Positions 43,196 to 52,564 of a stretch of 64,000 nucleotides of DNA are shown piece by piece (the first letter of the stretch is position 1; each line of letters starts with the position of its first letter). The DNA lies in NCBI RefSeq assembly GCF_027789125.1, contig NZ_JAQFVF010000083.1:54176-118175 (forward strand). Direction: 5' to 3'. The DNA comes from Paenibacillus aestuarii. Its GTDB lineage: Bacteria > Bacillota > Bacilli > Paenibacillales > NBRC-103111. The translations under genes and the position numbers were made by a program. The notes beneath the pieces are model-generated. The model was not told where the DNA came from and ran no database searches. It saw nothing but the letters and a program-made list of their open reading frames with translations.

Positions 43196-45589
43196 ATGGA
43201 AAATAAGGAAGCGTTTAAAAGGATGTCACTTCGCCGAAGATTCATGCTCTATGTTGGAATTGCCTTCTTGATATTGGTAGGAATTCTGTACTTCATTTCG
43301 GATAGAACGATGCTTCGCAATTACAACATGATGGAGAAGCAGTATTCCATTGAGGGATTGAAAAGGGCTGTGCTTGCCTTCTCTGACGAATATACAAACC
43401 TCGGGGCTATGACAATTAATTATTCAGGATGGGACGATACCTATCATTTTATGGAAAGGGAATCCATCCCCGACCCCAATGATCCCTATTTTTTGAATAA
43501 TTATGCAGACTCGCTTTTTTCCTCGAGTCGGCTTAACTATGTGCTATTGTTGAATAATCAGAAGCAAATTTATTATGCGAAGGGATATGATTACATTCAT
43601 AAGTGGCGTATGCCATTTCCGGATTCCTATATAGAAGCCTTACAGACTCAATATGCTTCGTTCCTGGTCCATACGCAGAGCACCTCCCGCAAAGAGGGCT
43701 TAGTGGTGATCGAAAATAAGCCTATGATTGCTGCTTCATATCCAATCTTAACAAGTAATAATTTAGGCCCCATTCATGGGACTCTGCTTTTTGCCCGATT
43801 TCTGGACGATAATTTTATTGAATATATATCTAAGAAAGCGGACATTCCGCTAAACTACGAGGTCGTGGACGCAAATTTTGCAATTCCCCCATCAAGCTCC
43901 ACCATGAGTATCCGTCAGAATACGAGCATTCCATACTGGATGGTGAATGAGGGGGATGTAATCAAGAGCTATGCGTTAATTCGTGACATCAATCAAAAGC
44001 CAGCTGTATTGCTGGAATATATAATCCCTCGAGATATTTCTAAGCAAGGGCGAAAGAATACACAGCTTTTTATCATTTTCCTTATCCTATCTGGAATAGC
44101 AATCTCTTTAATTGCGATATCGCTCCTGGAGAGAACTATATTCACTAGATTGAATCGTGTCATTGCAGGAATGAAAGAAATTGAAAAAGCCAAGGATTTC
44201 TCAATTCGAATTCCGGTGACGGGAAATGATGAAATTACACAGCTTGAGAAATCCCTGAATCATATGATGTCTTCCCTGGACTATGCGCAAGCAGAGATTC
44301 ATTATCAAGCTCATCATGATACATTAACGGGATTGGCGAACCGCAAAGCTTTCTACCTTCAGCTCGAACGTATGATTGAAACCTGTAAGAAAACGGCAGA
44401 GCGAATTGCTGTCTTATTCATTGATTTGGATGGCTTTAAAACGATCAATGACACGCTGGGGCATCATGCAGGAGATTTGCTTTTGCTTGAGGTTACGCAG
44501 CGATTGAAAGCTTGCGTCAAAGAAACCGAAATGGTATGCCGGCTGGGCGGGGATGAGTTTTGTATTATTGCTGATTCCCCACACATCGAGAAGCTGGCGA
44601 TTTGCTTGAAGGATCATCTGCATACACCCTTCGACATACAAGGCAATCCTGTTGTAATCTCAGCTAGCATCGGGATTAGTCTATATCCCGATCATGGGAC
44701 CACAGCGGAGCAATTACTGCATAAATCCGATACAGCCATGCTGGATGTGAAGGAATCCGGGAAAAATAATTATCAATGGTACACGCCGGCCATCGAAACG
44801 GCACGAACCCGCCGTTCATTGATTGAGCGATTGCTAAAAAGCGCATTGGATCAAGGAGAATTCCGACTCGTCTACCAACCGAAATGGGAGCTAAGGCGAA
44901 ACGAAGTGACTGGGGTAGAGGCGTTGATTCGCTGGAATAATGCGATTCTAGGCGATGTGTCGCCAGCGGAATTTATCCCGATTGTAGAGTCTTCTGGGAT
45001 GATTCATGAAGTTGGCGAATGGATTATGCACGAGGTTTGCCGTCAGTTCAAGATATGGCAGAAAGAAAATCTTTCGATCCGTGTAGCCATTAATATATCC
45101 GGAGCTCAACTGCTTCATCCCCAATTTTTGGATCATATCCAAAAGGTGTTTGAAGAAGAGAAGGTAGAGCCGTTCCATTTTGAACTGGAGGTCACGGAGA
45201 GTGTCGCTATCGAAAAGGTAGAACGAGTAATCGATGTGTTTTGCAGACTAAGATCTGCGGGCTTTCTCATTTCTCTGGATGACTTTGGAGCGGGATATTC
45301 CTCGATGAAATATTTAAGCCAGCTGCCTGTGCAATGCATGAAATTGGATAAAACGTTGATTGATCATGTAAGCTATGATGAACGCAGTCAAGTGATCGTA
45401 TCCACGCTCATCCAAATGTCGCATCAACTAGGATTGACAGTCATCGCTGAGGGTGTCGAGCTGCAGGAACAGCTCCAACAGCTGCAAGCCTACAACTGTG
45501 ATCAGATTCAGGGCTATCTAATCAGCAGACCGCTAGCGGCGGATGATTTGATGACGAGGCTGGCTGAAATACGAAGTGGAAGCAAATAA
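43196..45589 (+). CDS. CHASE4-HAMP-GGDEF-EAL cyclic-di-GMP enzyme
   Basis: 797 residues from ATG 43196; ATG 43223 is an alternative with GGAAG ten bases before it. Span 1 (about 16-36), an external CHASE4 sensor (60-210, with INYSGWDDTYHFM), span 2 (289-313), HAMP, then GGDEF and EAL domains. The cyclase motif RLGGDEF near 451 is intact. The phosphodiesterase set is also intact: EALIRW near 575, NISGAQL, ELEVTES, LDDFGAGYSSM, KLDKTLID, AEGVE and QGYLISRPL. Both activities are possible; no clear RxxD inhibitory site precedes GGDEF. Single-gene unit with its own terminator. Confidence 0.94.
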   Translation: MENKEAFKRMSLRRRFMLYVGIAFLILVGILYFISDRTMLRNYNMMEKQYSIEGLKRAVLAFSDEYTNLGAMTINYSGWDDTYHFMERESIPDPNDPYFLNNYADSLFSSSRLNYVLLLNNQKQIYYAKGYDYIHKWRMPFPDSYIEALQTQYASFLVHTQSTSRKEGLVVIENKPMIAASYPILTSNNLGPIHGTLLFARFLDDNFIEYISKKADIPLNYEVVDANFAIPPSSSTMSIRQNTSIPYWMVNEGDVIKSYALIRDINQKPAVLLEYIIPRDISKQGRKNTQLFIIFLILSGIAISLIAISLLERTIFTRLNRVIAGMKEIEKAKDFSIRIPVTGNDEITQLEKSLNHMMSSLDYAQAEIHYQAHHDTLTGLANRKAFYLQLERMIETCKKTAERIAVLFIDLDGFKTINDTLGHHAGDLLLLEVTQRLKACVKETEMVCRLGGDEFCIIADSPHIEKLAICLKDHLHTPFDIQGNPVVISASIGISLYPDHGTTAEQLLHKSDTAMLDVKESGKNNYQWYTPAIETARTRRSLIERLLKSALDQGEFRLVYQPKWELRRNEVTGVEALIRWNNAILGDVSPAEFIPIVESSGMIHEVGEWIMHEVCRQFKIWQKENLSIRVAINISGAQLLHPQFLDHIQKVFEEEKVEPFHFELEVTESVAIEKVERVIDVFCRLRSAGFLISLDDFGAGYSSMKYLSQLPVQCMKLDKTLIDHVSYDERSQVIVSTLIQMSHQLGLTVIAEGVELQEQLQQLQAYNCDQIQGYLISRPLAADDLMTRLAEIRSGSK

Positions 45590-45620
45590 CAAGACATGTC
45601 TTATGGTATGATATGAAATT

Positions 45621-45655
45621 CTCCCGACTCTTATAATTTGAGTTCGGGATTTTTT
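45621..45655 (+). terminator. Terminator after the CHASE4-GGDEF-EAL gene
   Basis: CCCGACTC and GAGTTCGGG pair around an AT-rich loop, followed by ATTTTTTG. Confidence 0.85.
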
Positions 45656-45767
45656 GCATCTAGGACAAGGGCTTTTTCCTATTTTCGGAAGCACAAATAA
45701 GAAGCCATGTAATCATTTTTTTGAAGCGTCTGTAAAATGGGGAATGGAACTGGATCCCCTATGCTCC

Positions 45768-46262
45768 TCAATGGCCTTTTCTCGCTGATGATAAACTGGA
45801 TGGCCTAACGGAAAAATACCAAACACAGAATCGACGGGACATCATAAAGGTCACCATTAGCGTGATCCATGTCCAGTACCAATTCCAATGTACATATCTA
45901 ATCAGCTCCGTATACTTTTCGATCACTACCTCCATTACGGTCATTACCGTACAGTATAGGATGTAATAGCCTCCTCGAAAGAGCAAGCTTCGTTTAGCCG
46001 GATAGTAAGCATTGAACATTCCGCATACCGCCGGGTATGCCATAAATTCAAACGTGAAGCTGGACCTATTGACATCCGAAAAGAAACGCACGGGATATTC
46101 GATCCAGCCACGTTCGACTACAATTAGTCCCACGACCCAAGTCACCATTTGTTTAAAAAAGAAGACGATTTGCGACACGCATCTTTTGTCACGCGGCACG
46201 AAAATCAACATCAAGACGGAAATAACCCACACGCCGTACAATATTGTATATTCCCATTTCAT
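45768..46262 (-). CDS. CBO0543-like small membrane protein
   Basis: 164 residues, about four or five membrane spans, with a WYWTWITLMVTF motif near residue 125 and a basic tail. It shares the W-Y-W-x-W pattern, length and hydropathy with the next gene, which it overlaps by four bases, so the two are a coupled duplicate pair. The family (CBO0543) is found in spore-forming Firmicutes and has no known function. Its 3' side faces the c-di-GMP gene's terminator. Confidence 0.75.
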   Translation of the reverse strand: MKWEYTILYGVWVISVLMLIFVPRDKRCVSQIVFFFKQMVTWVVGLIVVERGWIEYPVRFFSDVNRSSFTFEFMAYPAVCGMFNAYYPAKRSLLFRGGYYILYCTVMTVMEVVIEKYTELIRYVHWNWYWTWITLMVTFMMSRRFCVWYFSVRPSSLSSARKGH

Positions 46263-46756
46263 GAGAATTCCCCTAACTTATTAAATCGTTTCAGAAACCA
46301 TTCACTGTATAAATCGGCGAGTATAAAGGTTACCAAAAAATCAAGCCATGACCAGTACCATGCATATCGATCATAGCTGATCAGGTGCGTAAAGTTAACG
46401 AGAAAAAGGTCGATCCCCGTAAGACAGGTTACCCAGAGCATTAATGCTGAAATCTTAAAAAGAGTACCCCTAGCTTTAGGTTTATTAATGAAATATAAAC
46501 CGCAAGCGTAGGGATACATGAAAAACTCTGATGTTACCAGCAGATCTGTGGCTTTAGGAAACTCTCTGACCGGAAACGAAATCAACCCGAACTGCACTTG
46601 CATCATGGAATCGAACCATGTTAAGCATTGACAAGCCAGGAATGCTACAAAGGCTTCACGTCGTTTGGCTGCTGGTATAAAGAAAAGAATTGTAATTCCT
46701 AGAATCCATATTACCGCAAGTGTCGCACGATCGACGTTCATTAGATACCTCAGCAA
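46259..46756 (-). CDS. CBO0543-like small membrane protein, sister copy
   Basis: 165 residues with about five spans. The motif YAWYWSWLDFLVTF near residue 130 matches the partner gene's WNWYWTWITLMVTF. It begins inside the conserved opening VIWILGITILFFIPAAKR, like VWVISVLMLIFVPRDKR in the partner. No ribosome site stands out; a start a few codons later is possible. Function unknown. Confidence 0.75.
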   Translation of the reverse strand: MLRYLMNVDRATLAVIWILGITILFFIPAAKRREAFVAFLACQCLTWFDSMMQVQFGLISFPVREFPKATDLLVTSEFFMYPYACGLYFINKPKARGTLFKISALMLWVTCLTGIDLFLVNFTHLISYDRYAWYWSWLDFLVTFILADLYSEWFLKRFNKLGEFS

Positions 46757-46838
46757 ATGTTTCCATTAGTTTACCCAAAACATTTGGGAATTATTTGGGT
46801 CCGGACGCCTGTCTAGGCTCAAAAAACTTCGACTGAAT

Positions 46839-47735
46839 TTATGATGTCCCCTGTTCATCCCGAATTTTCCGGTATTCCTTAGGAGTAATTTTTCGATGCT
46901 TCTTAAAGGATTGAATAAAGTGATTGACATGATTAAAACCAACTTTTGCAGCTATTTCATTAATTGTAAACACGGTCGTACCTAATAACTCACAGCTCCT
47001 TTTGATCCGATATTTAATCAAGTAATCGTAAGGCGTCATTTGGATGCTTTTTTTAAAGCTGCGAGTGCATTCCGAAATACTAAGATGGGCAACGTCTGCG
47101 ATTTCCTTCAAAGCAATCGGGTTCATATAGTTTTGATGTATAAAGCTAAGCATGAGTTGTAATCGTTCTTGCTGAAGCCTGTTCTGTTTAGAGGCTTCCT
47201 CGGAGGATAGCGAAATGTTGGCTATTAGAAGCAACCATAACTGAACCGTGTGGATGGAGATCTCATACTGCCATTTCCATGTTTCTTTCCTTTCGAATTT
47301 CTTTTTCATCTCCCACAGAATGTGCAGGATTTGCTTTTGCCACTCCAAGTCTCCTTCGATTAGCAAGGCAAAGAGAGAGGAATTCGTATAAGGATGAACA
47401 TGTTTTTTTTCCATGGAGCTATTTGAATAGAAGGCGAGCAATTTCTCAGGAAAATTAAAGCTCACGTATTCTCCGTCATGGGTAAGGTACGTAACGATGT
47501 GCAAAACACTTTTATTGATAAAGATGGCTTGGCCTGCTCCTAAAAAGTAATCCATTCCGTTAATTCGTATATTAAGTTTTCCTTTCGTCACTAAGGTCAT
47601 TTGTAACTCTTCGTGCCAATGAAGATCGTTAACTCCTCGTCCTTCCGGAATGGAACCCCGATTCGTATGCGTGTACATGATATAAGGGAAGTCTTCATCT
47701 GGGTACTGAATAGCTTCAAAAAATTGTTTTTTCAA
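46839..47735 (-). CDS. AraC-family transcriptional regulator
   Basis: 298 residues. N-terminal cupin sensor domain (HWHEELQMTLVTKGKLNIRING) and a C-terminal pair of helix-turn-helix motifs: LKEIADVAHLSISECTRSFKK and INEIAAKVGFNHVNHFIQSFKK. AAAGGAGAA precedes the ATG. It diverges from an EamA transporter gene about 150 bases away, which it probably controls. Ligand unknown. Confidence 0.93.
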   Translation of the reverse strand: MKKQFFEAIQYPDEDFPYIMYTHTNRGSIPEGRGVNDLHWHEELQMTLVTKGKLNIRINGMDYFLGAGQAIFINKSVLHIVTYLTHDGEYVSFNFPEKLLAFYSNSSMEKKHVHPYTNSSLFALLIEGDLEWQKQILHILWEMKKKFERKETWKWQYEISIHTVQLWLLLIANISLSSEEASKQNRLQQERLQLMLSFIHQNYMNPIALKEIADVAHLSISECTRSFKKSIQMTPYDYLIKYRIKRSCELLGTTVFTINEIAAKVGFNHVNHFIQSFKKHRKITPKEYRKIRDEQGTS

Positions 47736-47883
47736 ACGTCATTCTCCTTTTATGACGATATTTCAATATAAAATAGTGAAATACTTGCACTAAATCATCT
47801 GAATGAATGATATTATTATATCCAGATTCGGCATCACTTTACCAATCTGTGCACAGGTAATCGTCGAACGACTGGGAGGAACT

Positions 47884-48801
47884 ATGGTTAAATTAAGTAA
47901 AGCAATTTTGCCTTCACATCCTTATTTTCTGTTGTTTGTCAGTATTCTTTCCGTTTCGATCTCCTCGATTCTGATTAAGCTTTCGGATACGCCAACTTCT
48001 GTGGCAGGGATGTACAGATTGTTATTTTCCGTCATCATTATGTTTGCTTTTGTCCCATGGAGATTAATGGTCCGCACTTCCTTGCATATGCGAATAAAAG
48101 ACTGGGGCATCGTTGGGGGAGCCGGATTATTACTAGGCATGCATTTTTTATTCTGGATGGAATCCTTGGTGTACACCTCCGTGGCTAGCTCCATGGTTAT
48201 TTTGTCGTTGCAACCGTTGTTCGTTATGATCGGCTCCTACTATTTTTTCAAAGAAAAGACGAATTGGTTATCCATAGTTTGCTTAATAGGGGCGCTAGTC
48301 GGTACCATTTGCATAGCATGGGGGGACATTGGCGTTTCGAACAAAGCGTTAGTTGGAGACAGCTTATCTTTACTAGGTACGCTCTTCGTTTCTGCCTATT
48401 TCTTGGTCGGGCAAAAGGTAAGTGGCAAAATCGATGCAAATGTGTACAGCATCATTGTTTTTTTTATCGGCGGAATCGTTATGCTCATCTATAGTGTGAT
48501 AAACAACAGCTCTTTGGTGAAATACGACCCTTCGGATTGGATTTATTTCTTGCTGCTTGCGATCATCCCGACAATTTTCGGACAGTACATCTTTAATCGA
48601 TTATTGCGATCAATCGGGGCGACCTCCGTCTCGGTAGGCATCATCGGAGAACCCATACTCGCTACTATGCTAGCCTATTTCTTATTAGGAGAAACGATTT
48701 CTGTACTTCAGTTCATAGGTGGGCTAGTAACGCTAATCGGAATGGGAATGTACTTTTGGTCAAAGGCTTTTATGAGGGGGCGGAAAGTTAGCAACTATTG
48801 A
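47884..48801 (+). CDS. EamA-family (DMT) transporter
   Basis: 305 residues from ATG 47884, with GGGAGGA just upstream; the in-frame ATG at 47803 has no site. Ten spans in two EamA repeats (SSMVILSLQPLFVMIGSYYFFKE and SVGIIGEPILATMLAYFLLGE). Probably exports a metabolite or compound sensed by the divergently encoded AraC regulator. Not closely similar to the riboswitch-controlled DMT protein at 23.6 kb. Confidence 0.9.
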   Translation: MVKLSKAILPSHPYFLLFVSILSVSISSILIKLSDTPTSVAGMYRLLFSVIIMFAFVPWRLMVRTSLHMRIKDWGIVGGAGLLLGMHFLFWMESLVYTSVASSMVILSLQPLFVMIGSYYFFKEKTNWLSIVCLIGALVGTICIAWGDIGVSNKALVGDSLSLLGTLFVSAYFLVGQKVSGKIDANVYSIIVFFIGGIVMLIYSVINNSSLVKYDPSDWIYFLLLAIIPTIFGQYIFNRLLRSIGATSVSVGIIGEPILATMLAYFLLGETISVLQFIGGLVTLIGMGMYFWSKAFMRGRKVSNY

Positions 48802-49031
48802 TGATTTAGCGGGATTCAAATCAGATGTATGAGTTCTAGGGGGAATCCTGGGAAAGGGAGATGTTGTTCTCTTGAAACCGGATTTTGAAATATCTAATGG
48901 TACGCCTATCGAGTGAAAGTGGGAGGTTTTTTTGGATTTTAATTTTGCTGATAATCTGCCGTCAGTATAATCTGACAGTATGAGGGGAAAATCAGAAGGA
49001 AAACATAGACAGGAAGGGAGGATAAGTAACA

Positions 49032-49508
49032 TTGGTAGCCGTCATTTTTCTAATGTTTGCTTGGTTCTGTATCCTCGTCCAGTTTACTCTCTCGAATAAA
49101 TTGCCGCTGATTGTCAACTTCCTTTTGTTTATGGCAATTGAAATTATTCTAACAAACAAACTAACCATTATCGGTTTCGATTTAGAGCTATTTCGAATCA
49201 ATACGAATAGCATCCCTCACTTTCTGTCCTTGATCCTACACAATGACTTTACCGTTACGTTTGTTCTCCTTACCTATGCCAACGTATTCCTAACTACCTC
49301 AAAAGCCAGTGTCCGCTGGGGAATATCGATGTATACATTTCTCTTCCAGATATTCATCGGATCGATGCTTCGATGGAACAACGTACTTAATGATAATGGC
49401 TGGAACTTCTTTATGGAATCGTCCATGATCTTAATTGTAATGATATGTACTTTACTTTTAGGGCGTCTTTTTCTTCAGATGGCATCTAAGGAAGGCTGGA
49501 TACGTTGA
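49032..49508 (+). CDS. Small multi-span membrane protein
   Basis: 158 residues from TTG 49032 with GGAAGGGAGG upstream. About five membrane spans separated by short loops; ends RLFLQMASKEGWIR. It overlaps the next gene by one base (TGATG). It has the size and layout of CBO0543-type proteins but lacks their W-Y-W-x-W motif, so the family link is weak. Function unknown. Confidence 0.7.
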   Translation: MVAVIFLMFAWFCILVQFTLSNKLPLIVNFLLFMAIEIILTNKLTIIGFDLELFRINTNSIPHFLSLILHNDFTVTFVLLTYANVFLTTSKASVRWGISMYTFLFQIFIGSMLRWNNVLNDNGWNFFMESSMILIVMICTLLLGRLFLQMASKEGWIR

Positions 49509-50014
49509 TGGAAAATATCATTTATGACAATCATTTTAATGCGAATGAGTGGTTTGTCATCGGAATCATTGTGCTTGGACTGGTGCCTATTTGGTTGTTT
49601 CCTCGTCCATTCTCACCTTCTCAAATAACCTTTAATATGCTTATTGGCATCACTTTCGCACTCATTTTTGATCATACAATCGCAGTACCACCATTTGACC
49701 TCTATGATACAGGAAATCAATCGAAATTTGAGCTATTTGACTTGTTTTCGTATATCATGTATGGACCATACGGGTATTGGTTTATTTATTGGTATGAACG
49801 CGCAAGGATGTACGAATTTATGACCATCGTTTATATTCTTGTATGGGCAGGAATGGCAATCGGGCTAGAATGGATGGGTGTAAAGACTGGAGAATTCCAT
49901 TATAAGCACGGCTATCAATTGATGTATTCCTGTCCTATTTACTTGTTGCTAATGAGTATTCATCTGAAAATGTATCGTATGGCGTTCGCACCTGATCGGT
50001 GGAAAAGGAAATAA
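49508..50014 (+). CDS. CBO0543-like small membrane protein
   Basis: 168 residues from ATG 49508, which shares a base with the previous stop. About five spans, with IVLGLVPIWLFPRPFS at the front and GYWFIYWYERARMYEF in the middle, aromatic-rich like the pair at 45.8-46.8 kb. Its 3' end overlaps the antisense tail of a decayed chemotaxis receptor gene. Function unknown. Confidence 0.75.
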   Translation: MENIIYDNHFNANEWFVIGIIVLGLVPIWLFPRPFSPSQITFNMLIGITFALIFDHTIAVPPFDLYDTGNQSKFELFDLFSYIMYGPYGYWFIYWYERARMYEFMTIVYILVWAGMAIGLEWMGVKTGEFHYKHGYQLMYSCPIYLLLMSIHLKMYRMAFAPDRWKRK

Positions 50015-50364
50015 AGGTAATTGGTGAAGGTTGCTTGTATGTGTGGGAGAATTCATCCGAGCTTGCCGATAATTGTTCCGTTGCGGCTGAGGTTTCTTGA
50101 AGAGCGGCTACCTCTTGAATAAACTGATGAATTTCCCGGAAAGATTCATTCGTAGCTGTAACAAGTTGAACACCCTCCAGCAGCTCCGTTTTGGATTTAT
50201 TCATCGAATCCACAAGGTGTGATGTATCCGATTGAATGAGTGTAATAATATCTGAAATATTTTTCGCCGAATCCGCAGACTGTTCAGCCAGCTTGCGAAC
50301 TTCTCCGGCCACTACTGCTAAGCCGCGGCCTCCTCGCTAGGATTCAGCCCAAGCGCTGATTTTC
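49935..50364 (-). pseudogene. Fragment of a methyl-accepting chemotaxis protein gene
   Basis: On the minus strand the frame carries the receptor hairpin tip GRGLAVVAGEVRKLAEQSADSAKNI trimmed to VAGEVRKLAEQS, and AALQETSAATEQLSASSDEFS. Just before it come KISAWAES, a stop, then RGGRGLAVVA, where an intact receptor would have the residues around NAAIEAARAGE. So the core is deleted and stopped, the N-terminal sensor is missing, and the tail runs into antisense of the neighbouring gene. Clearly non-functional. Confidence 0.85.
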
Positions 50365-50492
50365 CATTACTTTACTGCTTTAGTGGAGACATTAAGATAT
50401 AATAAAACTATCGAACAGCATGCAGATAGTCCTGACCGAATACAACTGTTGTAATTTGGAGTGCAGCTTGAAAAATAAAGGAGGCTGTATGG

Positions 50493-52265
50493 ATGAATGT
50501 CAGTTTAAACTGGGTTTCAGCAGGCGATTTGGAAGCGCTTAAGCAAGTCGGAAAAAAAGTTATACGTGGAGGTATCGCTGTCTTTTATCATGAAGACCAA
50601 GTATACGCGGTGGACAACCGTTGCCCGCATTTGGGCTTTCCACTGCATTTGGGGAGCCTATGCGACGGAATTTTAACGTGCCATTGGCATCATGCCCGTT
50701 TTGATGTGTGTAGTGGCGGTACGCTTGATCCTTGGGCGGATGATGTCCCTTCGTATGAAGTGCGGGTCGACGACGGCGAAGTATGGGTAAATCCGGTTTC
50801 CAGAAGAGTCGAAGGGGTGGAAAGATACAAGCATAGGCTGAAAGAAGGGCTCGAGCAAAATATCGGCATCGTCATTGCAAAAGCGGTCGTCGGACTGATC
50901 GAAGCAGGAGTACCGGAGCGGGACATCGCCCGCGTTGGCATCGAATTCGGCACGACATATGGAACCGGCTGGAACGCAGGACTTACGATTCTTACGGCGA
51001 TGGCACAAAGTGTGGACTTACTGGACAAGAACGGCAAGATCCTAGCTTTGTACCAAGGCCTTGTCCATGTCGCGAGGGGAAGTTCGGGTAGAGGAACCCG
51101 CCACTTACTGTCAGCACTGCCGTCCGCGGACGTGCCGTTCGAACGGTTGACCGAGTGGTATCGCAATTGTATAGAAGTGAGGGATACTCAGGGAGCTGAG
51201 AAAGTGCTGGTTACGGCTATTTCAAAGGGCATAGATACGAAACAACTGTCGGATATGATGCTTATCGCAGCAACAGATCATTTCTACTTGGACGGCGGCC
51301 ATGTGTTTGATTTCCACAGCAAAGCGTTTGAAGCGCTGGAGTGGGCGGAATTGTCGCAAAAGGAGCGGATTTTAACTTCGCTCGTACCGATGATGGCTCG
51401 CCCGACAAGGAGTGAGGAGCTGCACCAATGGCAAGCGCCCCTAAATCTTGTAGAACCTATCAAACAAGCAATCAACGAGCTTGGACGGCATTCAGCCCAG
51501 GTTAATCTCTCTGGCGAGACAACGAATTCACGTCAGACAGCTCTGTCTGACGATATGAAAGAGCAATTGCTGCAGCAGCTGCTAAGTGATTCGCCCCAGC
51601 AGACGATCGCATTGTTGCGCGACCTGCTTATTTCGGGAACAGCTGCAGCGCAGTTGGCGCAGATCGTTGCTTTGGCCGCAGCGGAACGGATCGTTCGTTT
51701 CCATACGCAGAACGATTTTGGAGATTGGATTGCAGTACTCCATACGTTCACTTATGCTCACGCCGTGCATGAAAGACTTCTACACTCGGATGAGCCACTG
51801 TTGCAGCGGGCGATTTTTCACGGGGCCGTCAGCGTATATCTGGACCGTTTCTTGAATGTACCGTCAGCAGCTCGCCTTAAGCCGTCCGACTCCGCCACGT
51901 CACCCGGCCATCAGGAACTGCTCGACTTGCTCGATCAACGCCAACAAGTCGGACCTGCTGCACAATGGGTCGTGAACTACATACATGGCGGTGGCGAGCC
52001 GGGAGCTTTGCTTAACACGCTTGGGCATGCGCTGCTGCGAGAGGATGCAGAATTCCATTCTTTCCAAATGTATGAGGCTGCAGTGGCCGAATACGACCGC
52101 TGGCAAGCGGTGACTGGTTCATTTGCGGAGAATGCCAAAGAAACGATGCTGGTCGCCTGCACCCGATATCTGGCTGCACACGCACCTACAGCACGAGAAC
52201 TCCCGCATACGGCCAAAATTGCCTGGAGGCTGCATAAAGGCGAGCGTTTATTTGAAGAAGAATAA
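50493..52265 (+). CDS. Rieske [2Fe-2S] protein with a long helical C-terminal region
   Basis: 590 residues. The Rieske domain (about 1-105) has the ligands Cys44 and His46 (CPHLGFPL) and Cys63 and His66 (CHWHHARFD), all intact. The remaining ~480 residues are mostly alpha-helical, with several His-rich stretches (ATDHFYLDGGHVFDFHSKAFEAL and YIHGGGEPGALLNTLGHALL, here shortened to HVFDFHSKAFEAL and HGGGEPGALL) that might bind metal. No catalytic oxygenase iron motif is obvious. AAGGAGG precedes the ATG. Stands alone; redox partner unknown. Confidence 0.85.
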   Translation: MNVSLNWVSAGDLEALKQVGKKVIRGGIAVFYHEDQVYAVDNRCPHLGFPLHLGSLCDGILTCHWHHARFDVCSGGTLDPWADDVPSYEVRVDDGEVWVNPVSRRVEGVERYKHRLKEGLEQNIGIVIAKAVVGLIEAGVPERDIARVGIEFGTTYGTGWNAGLTILTAMAQSVDLLDKNGKILALYQGLVHVARGSSGRGTRHLLSALPSADVPFERLTEWYRNCIEVRDTQGAEKVLVTAISKGIDTKQLSDMMLIAATDHFYLDGGHVFDFHSKAFEALEWAELSQKERILTSLVPMMARPTRSEELHQWQAPLNLVEPIKQAINELGRHSAQVNLSGETTNSRQTALSDDMKEQLLQQLLSDSPQQTIALLRDLLISGTAAAQLAQIVALAAAERIVRFHTQNDFGDWIAVLHTFTYAHAVHERLLHSDEPLLQRAIFHGAVSVYLDRFLNVPSAARLKPSDSATSPGHQELLDLLDQRQQVGPAAQWVVNYIHGGGEPGALLNTLGHALLREDAEFHSFQMYEAAVAEYDRWQAVTGSFAENAKETMLVACTRYLAAHAPTARELPHTAKIAWRLHKGERLFEEE

Positions 52266-52327
52266 GTCAAGATCATATTCTGATTAAGATCCGCTGATTT
52301 AGCGGAACGAGGAGCGAAAGTTGAAAA

Positions 52328-52359
52328 CAGGGAGCAGACCACCATGGTGCTGCTCCCTG
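52328..52359. repeat. Strong inverted repeat after the Rieske gene
   Basis: CAGGGAGCAG and CTGCTCCCTG enclose the smaller palindrome CACCATGGTG. No T run follows on the plus strand; on the minus strand TTTTC follows. Possibly a terminator of modest strength for the Rieske gene. The rest of 52266-52564 holds nothing I can support. Confidence 0.6.
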
Positions 52360-52564
52360 ATTCATTGAAATAACAGGTAGATGAGGTGAAAAAATTTAGA
52401 AGGTACAACCCTATTTATCTCGAAGCTACGTTCGTTTCGTTGAGTTCTATAAGGCGCTGATGAGATCCCTTGTTGAATTACCAAAAAAGCTCATTGACCA
52501 TACTTATCATGCTTTAATATATTAGGATTAGAAATACTTGTTCAGTCATCTTGGGGGATACAGC

